From the NCBI GenBank assembly GCA_025357355.1, contig JANXPK010000106.1, positions 1 through 6,015 on the forward strand: a DNA stretch of 6,015 nucleotides, in the 5' to 3' direction. Position 1 is the first letter of the stretch. Every line of letters starts with the position of its first letter. This document shows positions 1 to 5,026 of this stretch, piece after piece. The position numbers and the translations under genes were made by a program. The notes under the pieces are model-generated. The model was given only the letters and a program-made list of their open reading frames with translations. It made no database searches and was not told the origin of the DNA. Source of the DNA: Rhodobacterales bacterium (GTDB taxonomy: Bacteria > Pseudomonadota > Alphaproteobacteria > Rhodobacterales > Rhodobacteraceae).

Positions 1-940
1 CCATGCGCATGAACAAAGCATAGGCCGCACTATTGTTGGCGTCCGGCGCCAGACGCTGGATCGGGTCGATCTTGGCGTTGGAGAATTCGGCGCGAAAGCC
101 CGCGTCCTTGTCCAGAAGCTCCATCACGTCCTGCGATTGCAGATAGCCCTGCACGGCGACGCTGTCCTGCGAGGTGGCGAAGGTGGTGCCGGTGAACATG
201 CTGGCCATCGCCGAAGCCGCGGTGGCCTGCTGGATGACGAACTGGGTCTTGGTCGAATACATCTTGGTGGCGACAAACGTGTAATACCAACCGGCAACGA
301 AAGTCGGCAGCAAGACGAAGACGGCGATCTTCATCCACAGCAGCGCAAGTTTGCGGCGGCGGCGGGCGATGATGTCGGCCTGGATGCGGCGGACCTCGGC
401 GACATGGGCATCCTCGACCCGAACCTCGGTGGACGGCAATGGCGCGGGTTTGACGGTTTGCGGCAGCTTTTGGCGGTCGGGTTGCACGGTGAGCGCGCGT
501 GAGCCACCGGTTGTGGCCTCATCGGTGCCATCGTCGTCACCATCATCGCCCTCGCCCGAGACCAGCTCCATCAGAGCGGAGCGCTGGAAGGGGTCGATGC
601 CTTTGGCGCGCAACAGGCGAACAGCTTCGAAATCAGAGGTTGCGGGCAGGCCGTGCTTTTGCGCCAGGCGGCGGGCCATGCGCAACTGGCGTCCGGTCAA
701 CCCTTCGTGGCGGATCACGTCAATCTCTTGTGCCGGGGCCTCGGCGGACTGGGTCGGCGTGGCGGGTTTGGGTGGCTCGGGCGGCAGGAAGCTTTGGTTG
801 CCAAAGCCGTCATCGTCGGGCTCGGGCATGAAGGCGTCGTCGGGAATGGTTTGCTGGGTTGTCTTGAGCGAAGCCACCGGCTGGGCGGCGGCGACGGGGT
901 CGGGCTTGCGGATGCGGAAACGGCTAACTTTGAGTTTCAT
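1..940 (-). CDS. Capsular polysaccharide export inner-membrane protein, KpsE/RkpR family (partial, C-terminus beyond left edge)
   Basis: The reading frame starts at an ATG at 940 and stays open for 313 codons to the window edge, so the C-terminus is missing. Residues 1-195 are hydrophilic and predicted cytoplasmic. They comprise a Pro/Asp-rich stretch (about 12-70), a basic helical block LTGRQLRMARRLAQKHG (81-97) running on to about residue 128, an acidic linker GEGDDGDDDGTDEA (129-142) and an Arg-rich stop (RRRRK, 193-197). One membrane segment follows (about 198-224), then the start of the periplasmic domain typical of the KpsE/Wzz/GumC-like polysaccharide co-polymerase group (YSTKTQFVIQQ at 228-238). 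Known members link the inner-membrane ABC exporter to the outer-membrane capsule channel. The ATG lies inside the end of kpsT, which suggests translational coupling and a shared transcript. The family call rests on the membrane topology, the sequence after the membrane segment and the kpsT neighbour; the lost C-terminus should carry the coiled coil and second membrane segment. Confidence 0.85.
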   Translation of the reverse strand, partial: MKLKVSRFRIRKPDPVAAAQPVASLKTTQQTIPDDAFMPEPDDDGFGNQSFLPPEPPKPATPTQSAEAPAQEIDVIRHEGLTGRQLRMARRLAQKHGLPATSDFEAVRLLRAKGIDPFQRSALMELVSGEGDDGDDDGTDEATTGGSRALTVQPDRQKLPQTVKPAPLPSTEVRVEDAHVAEVRRIQADIIARRRRKLALLWMKIAVFVLLPTFVAGWYYTFVATKMYSTKTQFVIQQATAASAMASMFTGTTFATSQDSVAVQGYLQSQDVMELLDKDAGFRAEFSNAKIDPIQRLAPDANNSAAYALFMRM

Positions 941-1583
941 AGTCATAAAGCTGTTTCGCTTCTTCCAGGGTTTCGAACATGTAAAGCTGACCGTTGCGCA
1001 GCACAGCCGCCGAACGGCAGAATTTCTCCAGCGTCTTGGGCTGGTGCGAGACGATGATGATGGTGGCGCGCGACAGCCGGTCGCGCAGGATCGCCCCGGC
1101 CTTGCGGTTGAATTCGACATCCGTCGAGGACGGCATGCCCTCGTCGATCAGGTAGATGTCAAACTCCAGCGCCAACATCAGCGCGAAGTTGAAGCGCGAC
1201 CGCATGCCTGAGGAATAGGTGCCGACCGGGCGGTCGAAATATTCGTCGATATCGCAGAGCCAGCGGCAAAAGCCTTCGATATAGTCGGGGTCCAGACTGT
1301 AAAGCTGGGCGATGTAGCGGGAATTTTCGGTGGCGCTGTGCTTGGACACCACGCCGCCCATGAAACCGAGCGGAAAGGAGATGCGTGAGGCGCGCACGAT
1401 CTTGCCCTCGTCCGGTTTTTCCAGCCCGGCCATCATGTTGATGATCGTGGTCTTGCCGGTGCCGTTGCGGGCGAGAATGCCCAGCGAATTGCCAAGCTCG
1501 ACCTTGAACGACGCGCGGTCAAGGATGACCTTGCGCTGGGTTCCGGTCCAGAAGGACTTGCTGACATTCATGAATTCGATCAT
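924..1583 (-). CDS. kpsT: Capsular polysaccharide ABC exporter ATP-binding protein, KpsT/RkpS family
   Basis: This 219-residue cytoplasmic ATPase should power export of lipid-linked capsular polysaccharide together with a KpsM permease and the KpsE-like protein encoded downstream. The motifs are in the expected order: Walker A at 38-45 (ARNGTGKT), signature loop YSSGM at 123-127, Walker B IYLIDE at 143-148 with catalytic Glu148, and switch histidine His180 in IVSH. The length fits KpsT (about 220 residues). The first Walker A position, normally Gly, is Ala. I chose the ATG at 1583 because MIEFMNVSKSF matches the usual KpsT start and AGGG lies about 5 bases upstream; an in-frame ATG at 1613 would add ten residues with no ribosome site. 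The 3' end overlaps the next gene by 17 bp. The ATPase family is certain; assignment to capsule export rather than O-antigen export follows from the overall sequence and the neighbour. Confidence 0.92.
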   Translation of the reverse strand: MIEFMNVSKSFWTGTQRKVILDRASFKVELGNSLGILARNGTGKTTIINMMAGLEKPDEGKIVRASRISFPLGFMGGVVSKHSATENSRYIAQLYSLDPDYIEGFCRWLCDIDEYFDRPVGTYSSGMRSRFNFALMLALEFDIYLIDEGMPSSTDVEFNRKAGAILRDRLSRATIIIVSHQPKTLEKFCRSAAVLRNGQLYMFETLEEAKQLYDYETQS

Positions 1584-1793
1584 GGACGCCCTGTTCCCCG
1601 CACCACTGCACATCCGTTTGACACTGCTGACGCCTGACTGCGGCCCGGACCTGTTGGCTGGGCTATATTATTATCATTAACGACCGGTTGACGGCCATGA
1701 GTCTTTACTAAGACCTCGCCCCCGCAGAAACAATACCGGAGGTTTCGGGCGGCATTATGTCGGAATTTTGAACAGTCCAGTCCAAACGGCGGA
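1584..1793. other. Intergenic region between the nhaA homologue and kpsT
   Basis: No gene is visible in these 210 bases. The gap is long enough for kpsT to have its own promoter, unlike the overlapping kpsT/kpsE junction. It holds an AT-rich island (1663-1681) about 80 bases upstream of the kpsT start in an otherwise GC-rich stretch, and a weak imperfect hairpin at 1699-1717 (GTCTT, loop TACT, AAGAC). The hairpin has no T-run on either strand, so it is not a convincing terminator for the antiporter gene. Confidence 0.5.
1663..1681 (-). promoter_or_regulatory. AT-rich island upstream of kpsT, possible promoter or regulator site
   Basis: On the minus strand this reads GTTAATGATAATAATATAG, with several overlapping -10-like hexamers (GATAAT, TAATAT). 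No good -35 hexamer sits 16-18 bases upstream. It also matches the classical enterobacterial Fur box at 13 of 19 positions, almost all in the first 15. Since Fur-family proteins of alphaproteobacteria recognise different sites, I treat this only as a candidate regulatory patch for the capsule genes. Confidence 0.25.
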
Positions 1794-3008
1794 TCACCGC
1801 CGGATCAGACGCGATACCAGCACCGCAACCGGACCGGCGGCCAGACTGAGGGCGAGGCCAAGGCGCGCCGCCTCGGAGGCCACACCGCCGGGCATGGCGA
1901 TGCCCACGGCCAGGACCGGGATGGTAAAGCCGATGCCCGACAGGATGGCGATCACGATCAGATCGGCCAGGCGCAGCTCGCGTGGCAGAACCTGTCCGGT
2001 GATCCCCCCGGCCACAAGGGCGCCGGTCACCAGCCCCACCGGCTTGCCGATCCACAGCGCCGCAAGAACGGCGCCGGTGGTGGGGGCGAACGCGTCAAAA
2101 TCGACGCCGCCACGGGTCAGGCCGAACAGAAACAGGACCCAGGGCAGCGGGCGCACCATCAGATGCGCGATGCGGTTCAACGGGTCGGCCAGAAACGCCT
2201 CGGCCTCGGCGAAGAGGCCAAAGCTGCGGCCGGCATGGGGGATCACCGGGATCAGCGGCAACAGGCCCAGCGTCGCGGGCAGACCCGACAGCGCGACACC
2301 GGTCCAGCACAGGGCACCCGCCACCAGATAGGGCCAGATCGCATCGGCGCGGCGGTGCGACAGCTCGGTGGCATCGGCGCGCGCCAAGCGGCCAAAGCCG
2401 AACCAGATCACCAGTACGGCCGTCGCACTCAAGAGCAGCCACCACGGCTGCATCACCGCTGCCGGATTGACCAGACCGGTGAAGAGCAGGCCCAGAATGT
2501 CAAAGGCGATGGTGATCAGCAGCAGCAAATGCAGTGCGGGATGGCTGTTGCCAAACACCAGTCGGCCAAAGACATAGCACAGCACGACATCCGAGCCGAG
2601 CGGCACCGTCCAACCAACGCCAAAGCTTGCCCCGTCAGCCGTAACAAACAGCGCCGACCAGATCAGCCAGCCCGCCGCTGCCCCGATCAGTCCGCCGATG
2701 ACCGCGCCCAGCGGCATCGAGGCCTTGGCCCGGCCCGCCAAAGCGCCGCGTTCCAGCACCAAAGCCTCCCACAGCTCTTTGCCGACGAAGAACAGAAACA
2801 GCGCCATCAGCAGGTCCGACACCAGCGACATCGGCGTCACCGTCAGCGCCGAGGCCGCCATCCAGGACGGCAGCGGCAGGTCGACCAGACGCAGCTCGAT
2901 AGCGTCGTAATAGTGCGATGGGCTGAGGTTGACCCAAAGGGTTGCGATCGCGACGCCCGCCAGCAAGGCTCGGGCGAAAATTCTGACAAAACGCGAAACG
3001 CGGTACAT
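1794..3008 (-). CDS. NhaA-family Na+/H+ antiporter homologue (divergent)
   Basis: This 404-residue, very hydrophobic protein has about 11-12 predicted membrane segments. Several NhaA landmarks are present in order: ALFLFFVGKELWEAL (69-83, cf. AVFFLLVGLEV of E. coli NhaA), the unwound-helix region TVPLGSD with Asp140 (cf. Asp133), TIAFDILG with Asp170 (cf. Asp163), IGKPVG with Lys322 (cf. Lys300) and GIGFT (358-362). The residue after Asp170 is Ile171, where classical NhaA has Asp164, a residue essential for Na+ binding. His225 of E. coli NhaA, in VHATL, corresponds to Pro in LPATL. The fold and family are well supported, but ion selectivity and stoichiometry cannot be assumed. I chose the ATG at 3008 (MYRVSRF) because the first membrane segment follows directly and AGG lies 7 bases upstream. 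The open frame extends to 3278, but the extra 90 residues are Pro/Arg/His-rich and unlike any NhaA start. The gene is divergent from the glycosylase gene. Confidence 0.82.
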   Translation of the reverse strand: MYRVSRFVRIFARALLAGVAIATLWVNLSPSHYYDAIELRLVDLPLPSWMAASALTVTPMSLVSDLLMALFLFFVGKELWEALVLERGALAGRAKASMPLGAVIGGLIGAAAGWLIWSALFVTADGASFGVGWTVPLGSDVVLCYVFGRLVFGNSHPALHLLLLITIAFDILGLLFTGLVNPAAVMQPWWLLLSATAVLVIWFGFGRLARADATELSHRRADAIWPYLVAGALCWTGVALSGLPATLGLLPLIPVIPHAGRSFGLFAEAEAFLADPLNRIAHLMVRPLPWVLFLFGLTRGGVDFDAFAPTTGAVLAALWIGKPVGLVTGALVAGGITGQVLPRELRLADLIVIAILSGIGFTIPVLAVGIAMPGGVASEAARLGLALSLAAGPVAVLVSRLIRR

Positions 3009-3207
3009 ATCTTGGCCTGCCACCCGAAACCTTGGCTTTGACTTATCTGCAGCCGTGCGGGTAGGCAACGCCGGGCGCGCAATCGCACAGCGGTGTTGCC
3101 GCGCTGCATGTCGAGGCCCCTGTGGCGAGGCAGCGGAAGGTCCGGCGCATGGTGGCCTGGTGCTTTGGTGCCGAAGGGGATGCGCCCGGTCGCGGGTGGG
3201 AGCGGAA

Positions 3208-3235
3208 CGCGCACGCCCGCGGGCGGTCGTGCGCG
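3208..3235 (-). other. GC-rich stem-loop in the antiporter 5' leader
   Basis: On the minus strand CGCGCACG pairs perfectly with CGTGCGCG (8 bp). After one A/G mismatch CCG pairs with CGG, closing on a four-base CCCG loop. It lies about 200 bases upstream of the chosen antiporter start, directly 3' (on the minus strand) of a second hairpin. No T-run follows, so it is not a simple intrinsic terminator. It could be part of a regulatory leader RNA. Confidence 0.45.
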
Positions 3236-3236
3236 T

Positions 3237-3262
3237 CCCCGACAGGCTTTGGCCTATCGGGG
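3237..3262 (-). other. Stem-loop in the antiporter 5' leader, stable only as minus-strand RNA
   Basis: On the minus strand CCCCGATAGGC pairs with GCCTGTCGGGG around a CAAA loop, giving 11 pairs including one U-G wobble. On the plus strand the same position would be a C/A mismatch, so the structure favours a minus-strand transcript, which is the orientation of the antiporter gene. It abuts the hairpin at 3208-3235 with one base between them. Confidence 0.45.
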
Positions 3263-3327
3263 AAGGGAAGGCAGGCAAGTTTGGCGATTCAGAATATTAT
3301 CAACCGGCTGGCCAGTGCCTAGGAACT

Positions 3328-3356
3328 TTGGACACCCCTTGGGCAAACCCTAAAAT
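3328..3356 (+). promoter_or_regulatory. Possible sigma70-type promoter for the glycosylase/sseB operon
   Basis: TTGGAC at 3328-3333 and TAAAAT at 3351-3356 are separated by 17 bases. The -10 hexamer matches consensus at 5 of 6 positions; the -35 matches at only 3 of 6. Transcription from here would leave a leader of about 140 bases containing the inverted repeat at 3405-3423. It is the best plus-strand candidate in the region. Confidence 0.35.
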
Positions 3357-3404
3357 CCGGTTAATGAGAAAATGTAAGCATCTGAGATCAAGCGATAAAG
3401 ATCA

Positions 3405-3423
3405 TGGTCCGAGGTTCGGACCA
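3405..3423. repeat. Perfect inverted repeat, 8-bp arms with 3-bp spacer (operator-like)
   Basis: TGGTCCGA and TCGGACCA flank a GGT spacer. The 19-bp dyad lies in the divergent intergenic region, 81 bases before the glycosylase ATG and about 50 bases downstream of the candidate promoter. No T-run follows on either strand, which argues against a terminator. Size and symmetry fit a dimeric repressor site or a small RNA hairpin; no known operator consensus is recognised. Confidence 0.4.
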
Positions 3424-3503
3424 AATCGCCAAGTAACGGCAGCCGCCCCTTCTGGTTTTCTCCCGCCTCGCCTAGATTGCCGCAACTGCCCCCGAGGCCA
3501 TGA

Positions 3504-4097
3504 ATGACGCTGACCGCCCTTCACCGCGAAATCTCTGCCTGTACCCTGTGCGCCGCTCGTTTCGCCGCGACCGCGACAGCGCATGCGCCGCGCCCGGTGG
3601 TCTGGTTCGACGCCGGGGCGCGGCTGTTGATTGCGGGGCAAGCGCCGGGCGCGCGGGTGCATGCCTCTGGCCTGCCGTTCGACGATGCCTCGGGCGACCG
3701 CTTGCGCGACTGGACCGGGCTTTCGCGCGATCAATTCTATGACCGGGCCAGGGTGGCGATCGTACCCTTGGCATTTTGCTTTCCGGGCTATGACGCCAAA
3801 GGGGCCGACCTGCCGCCGCCCACGATTTGTGCGGCGACCTGGCGGGCGCGGGTGTTGGCCCGTTTGCCCGAAGTCCGGCTGACCTTGCTGGTGGGCGCGG
3901 CGGCGATGGGCTGGCATCTGGGCGCGGGACCGGTGGCCACGCAGGTTGCCGCGTGGCGCGAGCAGGCGGCGCGCGGCATTTACCCCTTGCCGCATCCGTC
4001 GTGGCGCAATACCGGCTGGCTGAAGCGCAATCCGTGGTTCCAGACCGATCTGATACCAGAGTTGCGGGGGGCCGTGGCGCGGGTGATGGCAAAATGA
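3504..4097 (+). CDS. Uracil-DNA glycosylase superfamily protein (GQAPG type, HI_0220.2-like)
   Basis: This 197-residue soluble protein has the uracil-DNA glycosylase fold signature. Motif 1, LLIAGQAPG (41-49), is followed by GLPFDDASGDRLRDW (56-70), and the C-terminal motif is HPSWRN (164-169). Superfamily members remove uracil or related damaged bases from DNA. Four cysteines (13, 16, 92, 109) form a CxxC...C-x16-C pattern like the [4Fe-4S] ligands of family 4 enzymes. Motif 1 has Gln where family 4 has Glu (GEAPG), so this belongs to the less studied branch that, from memory, includes Haemophilus HI_0220.2; activity is inferred, not shown. The ATG at 3504 is preceded by GAGG with 6-base spacing; an ATG at 3500 is in another frame. 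It overlaps the next gene by 4 bp (ATGA), so the two are probably translated in a coupled way. Confidence 0.85.
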   Translation: MTLTALHREISACTLCAARFAATATAHAPRPVVWFDAGARLLIAGQAPGARVHASGLPFDDASGDRLRDWTGLSRDQFYDRARVAIVPLAFCFPGYDAKGADLPPPTICAATWRARVLARLPEVRLTLLVGAAAMGWHLGAGPVATQVAAWREQAARGIYPLPHPSWRNTGWLKRNPWFQTDLIPELRGAVARVMAK

Positions 4098-4867
4098 CAA
4101 CGGTGCTGGATGCGGCCTATGCGGCCCTGCTTGCGGGCGGCGAGGCGGAGGCGATGGCGTTCTACCGCAGCCTGGCCGATGCGGAATTGTTCGTGCTGCT
4201 GGAAGCGGAGGCCAAAGGCGAAGCGTTGACCCCGCGCGTCTATGACCTTGAAAGCGGCCCGGTCCTGCTGGTCTTTGACATCGAAGAGCGGCTGGCGGGT
4301 TTTGCCGATCAGGTCCTGCCCTATGCGGTGTTGCCGGGGCGGGTGATCGCGGGTCAGTTGGCCGGGCAGGGCTTCGGCCTGGGGCTGAACCTCGGGTCGG
4401 GATCGGCCTCAGAGGTGATTTTGCCCGGGGCGGCGATGGACTGGCTTGCCACGATGCTGGATCAGGCCGCGCCTGAAACCCTGACCAGCCAGGTGGCGCG
4501 GTTCGAGCCGCCGGCAGTTCCGGCACTGGCGTTGGCGGCGTTGTCGGGTGTGTTGGGCGGTGTGGCGCAGGCATGGCTGGCGGGGGTGCAATATGCGGAT
4601 GGACGACGGGGGCAGATGTTGGTGCTGAGCGGGGTTGCCGAAGAAGCCGAGGTCAAGACCGCCCGGGCAATCACCGAGGCGCTGACGTTTTCCGGGCTGG
4701 AGGCCGCGGCATTGGATGTGGTGTTTGCGGCCAGTGACGACGCGATCCTGGAGAGGCTCGCCGGAGTAGCGTTGACGTTCGGCGGGACGGGCGCTGCCGC
4801 ATTGCAGTCAGAACCGCTCGAAGGGGCGGGCATTGACCGTTCGGGGTCGAGACCTGGCGTTGACTAG
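4094..4867 (+). CDS. SseB-family protein (SseB N-terminal-like domain)
   Basis: This 257-residue protein lacks a signal peptide or membrane segments. Residues about 4-125 match the SseB-type domain as seen in Rhodobacteraceae: FYRSLADAELFVLLEAE (23-39), PVLLVFDIEERLAGF (56-70), LPGRVIAGQLAGQGFGLGLN (80-99). A second region (about 155-230) has WLAGVQYADGRRGQMLVL and ITEALTFSGLEAAALDVVFA, also typical of these proteins. The family is named after a type III secretion protein of Salmonella, but nothing here suggests secretion and the cellular role is unknown. The last 25-30 residues (from about 230) are Gly/Ser-rich and do not look conserved. The ATG at 4094 overlaps the glycosylase stop, and the protein begins MTTVLDAAYAAL as family members do. 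The open frame extends upstream to 3827, but that portion lies wholly inside the glycosylase gene. No clear ribosome site is present, fitting coupled translation. Confidence 0.85.
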   Translation: MTTVLDAAYAALLAGGEAEAMAFYRSLADAELFVLLEAEAKGEALTPRVYDLESGPVLLVFDIEERLAGFADQVLPYAVLPGRVIAGQLAGQGFGLGLNLGSGSASEVILPGAAMDWLATMLDQAAPETLTSQVARFEPPAVPALALAALSGVLGGVAQAWLAGVQYADGRRGQMLVLSGVAEEAEVKTARAITEALTFSGLEAAALDVVFAASDDAILERLAGVALTFGGTGAAALQSEPLEGAGIDRSGSRPGVD

Positions 4868-4882
4868 GGCGTCGATTATGGG

Positions 4883-4896
4883 GGTATTATAATACC
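4883..4896. repeat. 14-bp perfect AT-rich palindrome containing TATAAT on both strands
   Basis: GGTATTATAATACC is its own reverse complement, 15 bases after the sseB stop. As RNA it could fold into a 5-bp stem (GGTAT/ATACC) with a TATA loop, extended by one wobble and one G-C pair. The bases after it (positions 4908-4919, TTGTTGTTTTCA) are only loosely T-rich, so it would be a weak terminator at best. As DNA it could be an operator, or a -10 element readable in either direction. No -35 lies at normal distance on the plus strand: TTGACT at 4860-4865 is 22 bases from TATAAT. Confidence 0.4.
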
Positions 4897-4945
4897 TCTG
4901 ATCATACCTTGTTGTTTTCACGTTATTAAATGTTTCCATCTGCTC

Positions 4946-4974
4946 TTGACGATGAGGGGCCGTTCAGCGATAAG
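4946..4974 (+). promoter_or_regulatory. Sigma70-type promoter for rplM-rpsI
   Basis: TTGACG at 4946-4951 (5 of 6 to consensus) and GATAAG at 4969-4974 (4 of 6) are separated by exactly 17 bases. Transcription would begin near 4981, giving a leader of about 45 bases before the L13 start. Its position directly upstream of a ribosomal protein operon makes it the most credible promoter in the window. Confidence 0.6.
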
Positions 4975-4992
4975 CCGCCATCCAAGATCACG

Positions 4993-5007
4993 GGCAGGGG
5001 TTCTGCC
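4993..5007 (+). promoter_or_regulatory. Small hairpin in the rplM leader, just upstream of the ribosome binding site
   Basis: GGCAG and CTGCC enclose a GGGTT loop, with a possible extra G-U closing pair. The hairpin ends 9 bases before the AGGG ribosome site (5017-5020) of rplM. L13 is known to repress its own leader in E. coli, so a regulatory role is possible, but a 5-bp stem can occur by chance. Confidence 0.25.
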
Positions 5008-5026
5008 TTCACCGATAGGGTTAAAA

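Larger units (their letters stand above)
3009..3503. other. Divergent intergenic region, no convincing gene; structured antiporter leader plus plus-strand promoter area
   Basis: These 495 bases separate the minus-strand antiporter gene from the plus-strand glycosylase gene. Frames running through it are Arg/Pro/Gly-rich, lack ribosome sites and look like chance open frames of GC-rich DNA. The part next to the antiporter (about 3009-3265) is rich in inverted repeats that pair best as minus-strand RNA. The part from about 3290 to 3425 is AT-richer and contains a possible plus-strand promoter and a perfect inverted repeat. I see no tRNA, SRP RNA or RNase P RNA signature. Confidence 0.6.

Noticed and set aside
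351..1211. 286-codon plus-strand open frame opposite kpsE/kpsT.
   Set aside because: It is an antisense shadow: low-complexity Ser/Arg-rich translation with no motif, lying over clear minus-strand genes.
1699..1717. Hairpin GTCTT/AAGAC downstream of the antiporter gene as a terminator.
   Set aside because: The stem is only 5 bp, or 7 with a bulge, and no T-run follows on either strand.
3061..3240. Known structural RNA (SRP RNA, 6S, RNase P RNA) in the GC-rich intergenic stretch.
   Set aside because: I could not find the conserved SRP core or the RNase P conserved blocks, and the stems do not form a 6S-like long rod.
3009..3278. N-terminal 90-residue extension of the antiporter open frame.
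   Set aside because: It is Pro/Arg/His-rich, lacks a ribosome site at its ATG, overlaps strong stem-loops, and the NhaA-like protein begins naturally at MYRVSRF with AGG upstream.
3414..3430. Possible alphaproteobacterial LexA box upstream of the glycosylase gene.
   Set aside because: A single GTTC half-site is present, but the base run seven positions later is not GTTC, so the GTTC-N7-GTTC pattern fails.
3827..4093. Upstream extension of the sseB-like frame into the glycosylase gene.
   Set aside because: The extension is Gly/Arg-rich, fully overlaps a conserved gene in another frame, and the family's usual start is at 4094.
3402..4574. 390-codon minus-strand open frame opposite the glycosylase and sseB-like genes.
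   Set aside because: Its product is extremely Pro/Arg-rich with no recognisable fold, and the plus strand carries two well-supported genes here.
4860..4893. Promoter made of TTGACT (4860-4865) and TATAAT (4888-4893).
   Set aside because: The 22-base spacer is too long for sigma70. TATTAT at 4885-4890 gives 19 bases, still outside the usual range, and a better promoter lies at 4946-4974.
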